From positions 51,040,101 through 51,104,100 of the forward strand of contig CM019071.1 in assembly GCA_009667805.1 (NCBI GenBank): a stretch of DNA of 64,000 bases. Reading direction: 5' to 3'. Under the pieces are notes generated by a model. The model was not told where the DNA came from and did no database searches. It saw only the letters and a program-made list of their open reading frames with translations. A program made the translations under genes and the position numbers. This DNA comes from Leptobrachium leishanense (taxonomy: Eukaryota; Chordata; Amphibia; Anura; Megophryidae). Each line of letters begins with the position of its first letter. Positions within the stretch are counted from its first letter, which is position 1. Positions 1-10,500 of this stretch are shown here, in pieces.

Positions 1-1030
1 GTGGCAGTGACGACACAAATTACAATTCCCAGATATCTTGTAGAAGTGAGACCCCCCCCCAAACAAAAAAAAGATACTGGCAGTGAGAACACACAGATTA
101 CAACTATTTATTATTTTATTTATTTATGAAGGATTTTACCAGGAAGGTTACATTGAGATTTCTCTAGTTTTCAAGTATGTACTGTGTTCAAGAACATTGT
201 AGTGTTACAGTTACAGAAATACAAAGTAATGCAATGCAAGATATTAAAAAAACACAAATATACAGATTAACAGAAAATAAATATGTAGGAAATAGTCATT
301 ATGTTACATGTTTACAGGTGCATTCTGTATTGAGGTATGTTGGTTAGGACTCAGGAGCTCTTGAGTGACTTAGGACTGGGGGAAGATTTGATGGTGTCTG
401 GGAGGTTATTCCATAATTGTGGTGCTCTGTAGGAAAATGAGGATCAAGCCACTTTCTTTTTGTATTGTGGTATTGTAAGTAAGGTGCAGGTCCTGGATCG
501 GAGGTTATAGGATGAGGGAGCTGCTGGGGGTAGCAGTCTATTCAGGTAGGGTGGCAGCTTCCCAGAAAAGCTCTTAAACACCAGGTTGGAAAGGTGAAGG
601 GTGCGTTTAGACTCCAGCGATGGCCAGTTTAGCTCTTTTAACATGTCACAATGGTGGGTCATGTAGTTACATTGTAATGCAAAGCAGCAGAATGAGTTAT
701 ACAATGTAGTAAGTTTCTGGAGGTGTGTTTGAGGGGCTGCTGCATACACTACATCTCCGTAATCAATAGCCAGCATAAGCATTTGTTGTACAATCTGCTT
801 TCTTACCGCGGGGTTCAGGCAGGATTTGTTTCTGTACAGGGCACCTAGTTTGGGGTAAAGTTTAGATGAAAGTTTTTCAATGTGAGGGCCAAAAGATAGA
901 TCCCAGATATCTTGTAGAAGTGAGACCCCCCCCCCCCAATAGCTGCTGGCAGTGAGAACACACAGATTACAACAATTCCCAGATATCTTGTAGAAGTGAG
1001 ACCAACCCCCCAATAGCTGCTGGCACTGAG
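1..1030. repeat. ~77-bp tandem repeat, split by a LINE insertion
   Basis: The phrase 'cccagatatcttgtagaag' followed by a C-run and 'tgctggcagtgagaa' occurs near 27, 901 and 978, giving a spacing of about 77 bp. The first copy (1-107) is separated from the others (897-1030) by the LINE fragment at 108-896. The C-runs vary in length from 6 to about 13. I see no coding function; open frames across this stretch are by-products of the repeat. Confidence 0.7.
108..896 (-). mobile_element. 5'-truncated LINE, Jockey superclade (L2/CR1/Rex-like)
   Basis: On the minus strand, residues typical of the reverse-transcriptase C-terminal end are open from about 896 to 444: 'LYRNKSCLNPAVRKQIV', 'LAIDYGDVVYAAAP', 'LNWPSLESKRTLHL', 'LPPYLNRLLPP'. 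This matches the thumb/C-terminal region that follows the RT in L2, CR1 and Rex LINEs. The 3' part (443-108) is untranslated and ends in an A/T-rich tail of 'attta' units. The catalytic RT core and endonuclease are absent, so this copy is dead. Fragments of the same family lie at 19372-19495 and 44471-44760. The exact clade is uncertain without a library search. Confidence 0.7.
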
Positions 1031-1366
1031 AAGACAACAGAACAATCTCCTCTCAAAAAACACGTGCTGGGGCTGTGTGAAGCCTTATATAGTGTGCTAC
1101 GGGACTTTGCTCTGTGAGCCCATGATTGGGCAAGATTTGCCCAATCAGGACTCTGAGCCGTGATTGGCATAGTCTTGCACCTGACCTGTGGTCAGGTGCA
1201 AGACTGTAGCCAATTCCAGACTTCAGGCCAGTGCAAAAGTGCATTTTGGTGCATTGTGGGCGAACTTGAACCGAACACGCGGAAATGTTCGGAGTTCGGC
1301 GAACAGCCCAAAGGCCGATGTTCGATGTGAACTCCGAACAGATCGAACCGAACAGCTCATCCCTAG
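1031..1366. other. Non-coding, CpG-containing stretch
   Basis: No gene is recognisable. The part at about 1255-1365 is rich in 'gaac' and 'gttcgg' words arranged as short inverted repeats ('gttcggagttcggcgaacag'), which looks like the end of a transposon. Opposing open frames here have no family resemblance I recognise. Confidence 0.4.
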
Positions 1367-1513
1367 TAGTGAATATTCTGAACCCTTGGATCGCCAATCC
1401 TTGGTTCCTGAGTAATTGCAAAGTGCAATGTGCAGGAAGTAGAAGCACAGCTGGCCAGTAAAGGGTTAAAATGTGAATTTATTAATAAAGATTAAAAGGT
1501 TGGACATATATAT

Positions 1514-1558
1514 CGCTGAGATGCGTTTCGGCCACCAGGACCTTTGTCTGTCAGTCTT
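1514..1558 (-). ncRNA. Decayed hammerhead ribozyme (left arm)
   Basis: The minus strand reads a CAGACAA segment in place of CUGAUGA, then a stem-loop ending GGCC and an intact GAAACGC. Its inverted partner at 4757-4800 keeps the CUGAUGA core but has lost GAAA. Taken together the two copies show the ancestral motif was a complete hammerhead. This copy is unlikely to cleave. Confidence 0.5.
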
Positions 1559-2005
1559 AAATGTCCATAAAATAGTGTGCAAATATGCAGAATGAGAAAT
1601 GGTTGTGATCCCAGCTGATCCTCTTATACTGGTGTTGTTAGGCTTTACTTCCTGGTTCTACACAGGATTTTATTTATTTTTTCCCTTTTTCACAGGGTTC
1701 TGGTCGGCGACTCCCAGGGGTCTTTGAAAATTGCCATGATGTATTTTGATGCCCGGCTTCCGGATACGTGATGCCACCTATGCCATAGTGGTGCGTTGAC
1801 ATTGCGGGCCAGTGCGCACATTGCAAATTCATAATAAACAGCGAGTAAAATAAATGTATTTTGTATTAAACAATGCAACATTGCAGGGCATTGTGCTTTG
1901 CTCGTATTAACTCATAAGTAGTGATGTGAAAGGAACAAAAATTAACAAAACGATTTAAAAAACGCAATAATACTGACCCAAATGGTTTGACTTTAAAAAT
2001 AAAAA

Positions 2006-2050
2006 CCAGAACAGCGCTGTTTCAGGTTTGTTGGACCCTCATCAGCTAGG
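2006..2050 (-). ncRNA. Hammerhead ribozyme, type I-like, complete core
   Basis: On the minus strand: CUGAUGA (plus-strand 2039-2045), stem II GGGU/ACCU, GAAA, stem III ACAG/CUGU around a short loop, then U17 at the cleavage site. Stem I pairs CUAG upstream with CUGG downstream (one G-U). All invariant core positions of the hammerhead are present. Hammerheads of this minimal type are known in the terminal repeats of Penelope-like retroelements, where they process the RNA. Activity was not tested. Confidence 0.75.
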
Positions 2051-2347
2051 AGCTAGGCATGACCAGTTGCAGTGGATGCTTGGACCCATAGGGTAAATCA
2101 TTGCTTACAAGGGTTGTGGTGGAGGACAAAAAGTGAGATAAAAAGCCTCCATGCTATAATTAGTTATGTTTCTTATTGCAGAAGCCACTTGCACATCACA
2201 GCAATTCAAAGAATTGCATTCCAGTGCTCCTGTGCCACATTCCCCATATGCAGCAAGTAATTGTGGGTAGGATATGCAAATTACATCTCTCACTTTCATG
2301 CATCCTGGGTCTGTTATTACACAGAACCCTAAAAATCAATGCTATGC

Positions 2348-3662
2348 TGTGACGGGAAGCTGTCTCTTCCTGTCTGTCCTGGCTCTCCAGACACCCCCTT
2401 ACCAGGATCAGCCCGGCCTCTGAGTTGCTCGGAACTCAGTGCCTCGAGCAGCCTGATCCACAGCTCCAGACCCACTTGGTCTGAACCCCTGCCTTGGAGC
2501 CTCTTTGCATTTCCAGAATGCCGCTCAGTGCCTTCTGAGGGTGAGTATAGCTGTAGCGTAGCTGAAAGAGACAACAGGCTGGCTGTATGTTCATCACAGG
2601 ATACACACTGGCCATCTTACTTGGCCTACTTTTATTTGGTTCACAATCAGATAACAACAGTTAACATTCCCGCCCCCCAGACATTCCGGTACCGTCATTC
2701 AGCAGTTCCCCATCAGGTCCTCTCAGAGTGCAAGCTCTTGAGCAAGGGCTTCTCTGGTACTGTTCTATGTGTTTAACTTGCATGTATATTGGTTATCCTG
2801 TCTTTCCCATTGTACAGCGCTATGGTACTTGGTGGTGCCTTATAATTAACTGTACCTGCAGTCATACAGATCACAGGTCCATGTTTGGGGGGATTCCAGA
2901 GGAGCAGCGGCAATCCAGGGGTACCGTTTGATAGCTCGGGTCCCTAGGGTGTCCCTAGGGTGTCACAGTCCAAAAAGCACCCAGATCTGGGGGCAGGGGC
3001 ACGAATGGCAGCATATAGTATATGCCATATATCCGCCTCTGTTGCCGCATGGTCAGGGCTGCTTGAGCTCCTGGGGTCAAAGGCTCAGCAAAGTGGGTTC
3101 CCAATGGAGCTCCCTCCTGAAAATCACCACAATGGTAGCTCGCATGAAGATCACCCCACCTTTGAAAAAGCACCCCGCTGGAACAATTACTTTTCTGGGC
3201 ACCAATGTTTGAAGTTTCTGCAGATGCTCCATTACAGGCAAAGAGGTGTATTTCAGGAATGGGATTGGTTGGCCCTTCTAGCTCCTTGGATTGTGATTGT
3301 CTGGGGTTTCAAACCCATCTCATGCTTTCAAACCCAGGCTAACCCTGGTGTCGGAAAACACAGCGAGCCTAAGGCTTAAAGGCATTTTGATTACGTGCTG
3401 ATAGGGGGGGGGAGGGAGTCACAAAAACACCACTTTAAAACACTAACAGACAAATAGCTTAACTGAGGGGAACTGCAGAGAAGCGAGGTGTTAGTCCAGT
3501 CTCTGAGCAAGGGGTTCTGCTACAACAATACATTTAAAACCACACAATATAAATATACATAAGGTCTTCCCCAAAGCAAATGTCTATGTGTTTTGGGGTT
3601 TTCGCCATGGAAATAAAAGTCTTGGGGTTTGACGCGGGGAGCGTTACGTCCGTTCCATGACA
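2348..3662 (-). mobile_element. Solo LTR, gypsy-like family A
   Basis: In plus-strand order it begins TGTGACGGG and ends CCATGACA, and it is flanked by a perfect 5-bp duplication 'tatgc' (2343-2347 and 3663-3667). It belongs to the same family as the LTRs of the full element at 23663-31750 and the solo LTRs at 49049 and 54855, all in this orientation; internal signals of the full element show the element's sense strand is minus. Length is 1315 bp, against 743 bp for the full element's LTR, because it carries an extra central segment that is shared with the 49049 copy. Confidence 0.85.
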
Positions 3663-3721
3663 TATGCCATACTATGGCTTTCTAGCCAAGATAAGGTTTA
3701 TGCAACTGGTCAAAACCACTC

Positions 3722-3776
3722 CTAGGACAGCGCTGCTTCGGGTTTGTTGGACCCTCATCAGCTGGGAGCTAGGCAT
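3722..3776 (-). ncRNA. Hammerhead ribozyme motif, one core substitution
   Basis: On the minus strand: CUGAUGA (plus 3755-3761), stem II GGGU/ACCC, then GAAG instead of GAAA, stem III CAGC/GCUG, and a GUC cleavage site. The A-to-G change leaves a G-U closing pair at stem III. It is a sister of the copies at 2006 and 3990. Confidence 0.6.
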
Positions 3777-3989
3777 GACCAGTTGCAGTGGATGCTTGGA
3801 ATGTGGCACAGGAGCTCTGGGATGCAGTTCTTTGAATTGCTGTGATGTGCAAATGGCTTCTGCAATAATAAACATAACTAATTCTAGCGTGGAGGCTTTT
3901 TATCTCACTTTTGTCCTCCACCACAACCCTTGTAAGCATTGATTTACCCTACGGGTCCAAACATCCACTGCAACTGGTCATGCCTAGCT

Positions 3990-4036
3990 CCTAGCTGACG
4001 AGGGTCCAACAAACCCGAAAAACGGCTGTTCTGGTT
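3990..4036 (+). ncRNA. Hammerhead ribozyme motif, decayed stem III
   Basis: CUGACGA (3995-4001, allowed at the variable core position), stem II GGGU/ACCC and GAAA (4017-4020) are present. Stem III has degenerated to 'aacggctgtt', where the sister copy has a clean ACAG/CUGU stem. It is the inverted counterpart of the copy at 2006. Confidence 0.55.
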
Positions 4037-4756
4037 TTTATTTTTAAAGTCAGACCATTTGGGTCAGTATTTTTGCCGTTTTTAAATAGTTTTGTTCATT
4101 TTTGTTCCTCTCATTCCATTTTAATATGATTAAATAAAGTTGTGCAATGTATATTCATGAGAAAAAAAGGATATTTACTTAATAAAAAACAGAATCGGCA
4201 GAATTACCGTATCAACAGAAATATCGGATCATCCAAAATACCATTAGTTTAAGTCAAAACGAATAGACACTTTAAAACGAAGACAAGAGACGGCCCAAGA
4301 AACCTGAAAATTTCCTATATCGCGAAATAAAAAAAAGATACGAAAAACAAGCCGAAACGAAAACTTTAAAAACCCAAACGAGCCAAACCGAAACTAATAA
4401 ATAAATCGGTGCACATCGCTACTTAGGAGTTAATACGAGCAAAGCACAATGCCCTGCAATGTTGCATGGTTTAATACAAAATACATTTATTTTACTCGCT
4501 GTTTATTATGAATTTGCAATGTGCGCACCGGCCTGCAATGTCCACGCACCACTATGGCATAGGTGGCATCACGTATCCGGAAGCCGGGCATCAAAATACA
4601 TCATGGCAATTTTCAAAGCACCCCTGGGAGTCGCCGACCAGAACCCTGTGAAAAAGGGGGGGAAAAAATCCTAACAACACCAGTATAAAAGAGGATCAGC
4701 TGGGATCACAACCATTTCTCATTCTGCATATTTGAACACTATTTTATGGACATTTA

Positions 4757-4800
4757 AGACTGACTGATGAAGGCCCTGGTGGCTGACACACATCTCAGCG
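4757..4800 (+). ncRNA. Hammerhead ribozyme motif (right arm), GAAA lost
   Basis: CUGAUGA at 4764-4770 is followed by stem II GGCC-loop-GGCU. The catalytic GAAA has become GACA. Stem I pairs CUGA upstream with UCAG downstream. The Tc1 element inserted immediately downstream at 4806. Confidence 0.5.
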
Positions 4801-4805
4801 AGATA

Positions 4806-6452
4806 CAGTCAGTTCCAGAAATATTGGGACATGGACACAATTGTAACATCTTTGACTCTATACACCACCACAATGGAGTTGGAATGAAACAAACACAATG
4901 TGCTTTAACTGCAGACTGTCAGCTTTAATTTGAGGGTATGTACATCCAACTCAGGTGAACGGTGTAGGACTTACAGCAGTTTGCAGATGTGCCTCCCACT
5001 TGTTAAGGGACCAAAGGTAATGGGACAATTGGCTTCTCAGCTGTTCCATGGCCAGGTGTGTGATATTCCCTCATTACCCCAATTACAATGTGCAGATAAA
5101 AAGGTCCAGAGTTCATTTCAAGTGTGCTATTTGCATTTGGAATCTCTTGTTGTCAATTCACAAGATGAGATCCAAAGAGCTGTCACTATCAGTGAAGCAA
5201 GTCATCATTAGGCTGAAGAAACAAAACAAACCCATCAGAGAGATAGCAAGAACATTAGGCGTGGCCAAAACAACTGTTTGGAACATTCTCAAAAAGAAGG
5301 AACGCACCGGTGAGCTCAGCAACACCAAAAGACCCGGGAGACCACGGATAACAACTGTGGTGGATGACCGAAGAATTCTTTCCCTGGTGACGAAAACACC
5401 CTTCACAACAGTTGGCCAGATCAAGAACACTCTCCAGGAGGTAGGTGTATGTGTGTCATAGTCAACAATCAAGAGAAGACTTCACCAGAGTGAATACAAA
5501 GGGTTCACCACAAGATGTAAACCATTGGTGAGCCTCAAACAGGAAGGCCAGATTAGAGTTTGCGAAACAACACCTAACAAAGCCTTCACAGTTCTGGAAC
5601 AAGATCCTATGGACAGATGAGACCAAGATCAACTTGAACCAGAGTGATGGGAAGAAAAGAGTATGGAGAAGGAAAGGAACTGCTCATGATTCTAAGCATA
5701 CCACCTCATCAGTGAAGCATGGTGGTGGTAGTGTCATGGCGTGGGCATGTATGGCTGCCAATGGAACTGGTTCTCTTGTGTTTATTGATGATGTGACTGC
5801 TGACAAAAGCAGCAGGATGAATTCTGAAGTGTTTCGGGCAATATATCTGCTCACATTCAGCCAAATGCTGCAGAACACATTGGACGGCGCTTCACAGTGC
5901 AGATGGACAATGATCCAAAGCATACTGCAAAAGCAACCAAAGAGTTTTTGAAGGGACAGAAGTGGAATGTTATGCAATGGCCAAGTCAATCACCTGACCT
6001 GAATCCCATTGAGCATGCATTTCACTTGCTGAAGACAAAACTGAAGGGAAAATGCCCCAAGAACAAGCAGGAACTGAAGACAGTTGCAGTAGAGGCCTGG
6101 CAGAGCATCACCAGGGATGAAACCCAGTGTCTGGTGATGTCTATGTGTTCCAGACTTCAGGCTGTGATTGACTGCAAAGGATTTGCAACCAAGTATTAAG
6201 AAGGGAAAGTTTGATTTATGATTATTATTCTGTCCCATTACCTTTGGTCCCTTAACAAGTGGGAGGCACATCAGCAAACTGCTGTAAGTCCTACACTGTT
6301 CACCTGAGTTGGATGTACATACCCTCAAATTAAAGCTGACAGTCTGCAGTTAAAGCACATTGTGTTTGTTTCATTCCAACTCCATTGTGGTGGTGTATAG
6401 AGCCAAAGATGTTACAATTGTGTCCATGTCCCAATATTTCTGCACCTGACTG
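4806..6452 (+). mobile_element. Tc1/mariner transposon with 222-bp terminal inverted repeats
   Basis: The ends read CAGTCAGTTCCAG... and ...CTGACTG, inserted between TA dinucleotides (804-805 of the 4-kb block and 6453-6454), which is the Tc1/mariner target signature. The uninterrupted counterpart in the opposite arm (near 1505-1515) shows the empty site. The TIRs run 4806-5027 and 6231-6452, and are nearly identical over 222 bp. The element therefore inserted after the large inverted repeat formed. Between the TIRs is a broken transposase (see 5165-6199). Confidence 0.9.
5165..6199 (+). pseudogene. Tc1-family transposase, broken
   Basis: Transposases of this family cut and paste DNA using a DD34E catalytic triad after an N-terminal paired-like helix-turn-helix DNA-binding region. 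The N-terminal part (5165-5461) reads a helix-turn-helix with 'IREIARTLGVAKTTVWNIL' and the GRPR-type linker 'KRPGRPRITT'. A TAG at 5459 ends this frame. Downstream segments keep the catalytic motifs: WTDETKI near 5606, 'DNDPKHT' near 5906, and 'PDLNPIEHAFHLLKTKL' near 5997-6045. The reading frame changes at least twice (5634 and 5897 segments), and the final segment stops at 6199, 31 bp before the right TIR. The intact protein would be about 340 residues. This copy cannot make full-length enzyme as written; the TIRs could still be mobilised in trans. Confidence 0.85.
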
Positions 6453-6594
6453 TATGTCCAACCTTTTATTCTTTATTAATATATTCAAATTTTAACCCTT
6501 TATTGGCCGGCTGTGTTTCTACTTCCTGCACATTGCACTTTGCAATTCCCCAGGAACCAAGGATTGGTGATCCAAGGGGTCAGAATATTCACTA

Positions 6595-7026
6595 CAGAAG
6601 AATCTGATGCCCTTAAAGATACACAGCTCCTATAATTGGTGAGTGTTACTCCTACCATCTCCACCCTGTGATATACGGTGTTATACTATGGGAGCGCCGT
6701 CTCTGTGTTCCTTTTTATCTCTAAGTGACCTACACCGACAAAGAAGAGCAGCGCCGCCCTCTATTTGGGCAGAGGCCCATAATCCTAGAACCAGGACCAA
6801 GTGTTGGGTCTATTAAATGTGAGTTTCTGCCTTTACTCAGGAGGGAAACTGAATTGTTTACTATTCTGCACTATTTATTGTTTCTGTTCTCTTTGAGAGA
6901 TGTCGGGACGTAACCGCGAGCACTTTCTGCCCTCAGGAGGATCCCCCAATTTATGAGTATTCCTAGACAACTCTACTACCACTTTTTTTTTTTTACCATT
7001 CGCATTATGCACTTTCAATAAACTTT
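6595..7026. other. Unassigned spacer
   Basis: No convincing gene. Around 6725-6913 there is a short open frame with no recognisable domain. A T-run at 6982-6994 precedes 'tgcactttcaataaactttcag', ending at the MITE boundary. It may be part of a retroelement, but I cannot place it. Confidence 0.35.
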
Positions 7027-7503
7027 CAGGGTTAGTTATTCAAAGAGATCCGAATTGCTGGAGAAAGGTAACCGAACAGTGAAATTCAGCGTACGGTTAC
7101 CTTTACTGGCCATTCGGCTATATCCAGAGAGCAGGCAGTTTGCCAAATGTTAGCGAATTGCCTGCACATACGGTGCCTGTTCGGTGCCTGTTCGAGGGCA
7201 GTGAATCCCTATAGAGAAGCAATGCTTAGTCTATTCAGATAACAAAGACCAGCAGTGAAAGGTTTCCGAATGCCCTGCCATTCGGTTGCTTCATGCGGCA
7301 GATGTATTCAGGCGAATCCCATTGGCTTCAATGTTAAAAATATTCTCATTTCAATTCAGTATCTAAAACTGTTTATTATAACATTCCACAGTAAAAAGTC
7401 TATGGATTTTTTTTTAAGATCGTTTAAGTATTTTTCAGGATTTGTTTGCAAAAAACATTTTCGGATTTAATTTTTTTTTTAATATCTTTTTTTTTTCTGT
7501 AAC
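7027..7503 (+). mobile_element. Truncated MITE (family M), left half
   Basis: It starts 'cagggttagttattcaaag' and contains the family's subterminal hairpin 'ggtaaccgaac...gttacc'. The same order of blocks is seen in the copies at 45152, 53068 and (reversed) 55043. In those copies the internal poly-T tract continues 'ctgtaacagccctttttatt'. Here it breaks right after 'ctgtaac' at about 7503 and the mucin repeat begins. The right half is missing. Confidence 0.75.
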
Positions 7504-7504
7504 G

Positions 7505-7507
7505 CAG
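7505..7507 (+). promoter_or_regulatory. Candidate 3' splice site of the repeat exon, partly MITE-derived
   Basis: A long T/C tract from 7471 with a short interruption, then 'ctgtaacgcag', makes a good-looking acceptor. The phase it implies (two bases completing a codon, then GCC AGG ATG ACA) is phase 1, matching the phase at the exon's other end. The pyrimidine tract belongs to the MITE at 7027-7503. Confidence 0.5.
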
Positions 7508-10500
7508 AGGCCAGGATGACAGCAGGTGAGCCAGAGGCCCCCACAACAGCAGCAACCGAGCCAGAGGCCCCCACGACAGCAGCAGCAGCCGAGCCAGAGG
7601 CCCACACGACAGCAGCAGCAGCCGAACCAGAGGCCCCCACGACAGCAGCAGTAGCCGAGCCAGAGGTCCCCACGACAGTAGCAGCAGCCGAGCCAGAGGC
7701 CCCCACGACAGCAGCAGCCGCCGAGCCAGAGGCCCCCACGACAGCAGCAGCAGCCGAGCCAGGGGCCCCCACGACAGCAGCAGCAGCCGAACCAGAGGCC
7801 CCCACGACAGCAACAGCAGCCGAGCCAGGGGCCCCCACGACAGCAGCAGCAGCAGCCGAGCCAGAGGCCCCCACGACAGCAGCAGCAGCCGAGCCAGAGG
7901 CCCCTACAACAGCAGCAGCCGCTGAGCCAGAGGCCCCCACGACAGCAGCAGCAGCCGAGCCAGAGGCCCCCACGACAGCAGCAGCAGCCGAGCCAGAGGC
8001 CCCCACGACAGCAGCAGCAGCCGAGCCAGAGGCCCCCACGACAGCAGCAGCAGCCGAGCCAGTGACCCCCACGAAAGCAGCAGCAGCCGAGCCAGAGACC
8101 CCCACGACAGCAGCAGCAGCCGCCGAGCCAGAGGCCCCCACAACAGAAGCAGCAGCCGAGCCAGAGGCCCCCACGACAGCAGCAGCAGCCGAGCCAGTGA
8201 CCCCCACGACAGCAGCAGCAGCCGAGCCAGAGACCCCACAACAGCAGCAGCAGCCGAGCCAGAGGCCCCCACGACAGCAGCAGCAGCCGAGCCAGAGGCC
8301 CCACGACAGCAGCAGCCGCCGAGCCAGAGGCCCCCACGACAGCAGCAGCCGCCGAGCCAGAGGCCCCCACAACAGCAGCAGCAGCCGCCGAGCCAGAGGC
8401 CCCACGACAGCAGCAGCAGCCGAGCCAGAGGCCCCCACGACAGCAGCAGCTGCCGAGCCAGAGACCCCCACGACAGCAGCAGCAGCCGAGCCAGAGCCCC
8501 CACGACAGCAGCAGCAGCCGAGCCAGAGACCCCCACGACAGCAGCAGCAGCCGAGCCAGAGACCCCCACGACAGCAGCAACAGCCGAGCCAGAGACCCCC
8601 ACGACAGCAGCAGCAGAGCCAGAGGCCCCCACGACAGCAGCAGCAGCCGAGCCAGAGACCCCCACGACAGCAGCAGCAGCAGCCGAGCCAGAGACCCCCA
8701 CGACAGCAGCAGAGCCGAGCCAGAGCCCCCACGACAGCAGCAGCTGCCGAGCCAGAGGCCCCACGACAGCAGCAGCCGCCGAGCCAGAGGCCCCCACGAC
8801 AGCAGCAGCAGCTGCCGAGCCAGAGGACCCCACGACAGCAGCAGCAGCCGAGCCAGAGGCCCCTACGACAGCAGCAGCCGCTGAGCCAGAGGCCCCCACG
8901 ACAGCAGCAGCCGCCGAGCCAGAGGCTCCCACGACAGCAGCAGCCGCCGAGCCAGAGGCCCCCACGACAGCAGCAGCAGCTCCGAGCCAGAGGCCCCACG
9001 ACAGAAGCAGCAGCCGAGCCAGAGGCCCCACGACAGCAGCAGCAGCCGAGCCAGAGACCCCCACGACAGCAGCGGCAGCCGAGCCAGAGACCCCCACGAC
9101 AGCAGCAGCAGCCGAGCCAGAGGCCCCCACGACAGCAGCAGCAGCCGAGCCAGAGGCCCCCACGACAGCAGCAGCAGCCGAGCCAGAGGCCCCCACGACA
9201 GCAGCAGCAGCCGAGCCAGAGGCCCCCACGACAGCAGCAGCCGCCGAGCCAGAGGCCCCCACGACAGCAGCAGCCGCCGAGCCAGAGACCCCACGACAGC
9301 AGCAGCCGCCGAGCCAGAGGTCCCCACGACAGCAGCAGCCGCTGAGCCAGAGGCCCCCACGACAGCAGCAGCTGCCGAGCCAGAGACCCCCACGACAGCA
9401 GCAGCAGCCGAGCCAGAGGCCCCCACGACAGCAGCAGCAGCCGAGCCAGAGACCCCCACGACAGCAGCAGCAGCCGCCGAGCCAGAGGCCCCCACGACAG
9501 CAGCAGCCGCCGAGCCAGAGGCCCCCACGACAGCAGCAGCTGCCGAGCCAGAGGCCCCCACGACAGCAGCAGCAGCCGAGCCAGAGGCCCCCACGACAGC
9601 AGCAGCCGCCGAGCCAGAGGAACCCACGACAGCAGCAGCCGCCGAGCCAGAGGCCCCCACGACAGCAGCAGCCGCCGAGCCAGAGGCCCCCACGACAGCA
9701 GCAGCCGCCGAGCCAGAGGCCCCCACGACAGCAGCAGCTGCCGAGCCAGAGACCCCCACGACAGCAGCAGCAGCCGAGCCAGAGGCCCCACGACAGCAGC
9801 AGCAGCCGAGCCAGAGGCCCCCACGACAGCAGCAGCAGCCGAGCCAGAGACCCCCACGACAGCAGCAGCAGCCGAGCCAGAGACCCCCACGACAGCAGCA
9901 GCAGCGGAGCCAGAGGCCCCCACGACAGCAGCAGCAGCCGAGCCAGAGACCCCCACGACAGCAGCAGCAGCCGAGCCAGAGACCCCCACGACAGCAGCAG
10001 CAGCCGAGCCAGAGACCCCCACGACAGCAGCAGCAGCTGAGCCAGAGACCCCAACGACAGCAGCAGCAGCCGAGCCAGAGACCCCCACGACAGCAGCAGC
10101 AGCAGCGAGCCAGAGACCCCCACGACAGCAGCAGCAGCCGAGCCAGAGACCCCACGACAGCAGCAGCAGCTGAGCCAGAGACCCCAACGACAGCAGCAGC
10201 AGCCGAGCCAGAGGCCCCACGACAGCAGCAGCAGCCGAGCCAGAGCCCCCACGACAGCAGCAGCAGCCGAGCCAGAGGCCCCCACGACAAGCAGCAGCAG
10301 CCGAGCCAGAGGCCCCCACGACAGCAGCAGCCGCCGAGCCAGAGGCCCCCGACAGCAGCAGCAGCTGCGAGCCAGAGGCCCCCACAACAGCAGCAGCAGC
10401 CGAGCCAGAGGCCCACGACAGCAGCAGCAGCCGAGCCAGAGACCCCCACGACAGCAGCAGCAGCCGAGCCAGAGACCCCCACGACAGCAGCAGCAGCCGA

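Larger units (their letters stand above)
1367..6594. repeat. Large imperfect inverted repeat (PLE-like foldback) with nested insertions
   Basis: The left arm, about 1367-2245, is matched in reverse complement by 3795-4803 plus 6455-6594. Matching landmarks are 'tagtgaatattctg' at 1367 against 'cagaatattcacta' at 6581, the 'ggatcagctgggatcaca' block near 1610 and 4690, and the 'ccagttgcagtggatgct' block near 2060 and 3965. The arms carry hammerhead ribozyme motifs, which points to long terminal repeats of a Penelope-like retroelement arranged head-to-head. Later insertions are a solo LTR in the centre (2348-3662) and a Tc1 transposon in the right arm (4806-6452). No PLE reverse transcriptase or GIY-YIG domain is visible, so it is non-autonomous or deleted. 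Assignment to PLEs rests on the ribozymes and is inference. Confidence 0.7.

Noticed and set aside
5684..6328. Minus-strand frames over the Tc1 transposase
   Set aside because: They are antisense shadows; all recognised transposase motifs are on the plus strand.
8240..9345. PolyGln/Arg-rich (PSQRPPRQQQQ) plus-strand frame as a trinucleotide-repeat protein
   Set aside because: It appears only after single-C losses inside the array. Both array edges and the downstream unique sequence are in the EPEAPTT frame.
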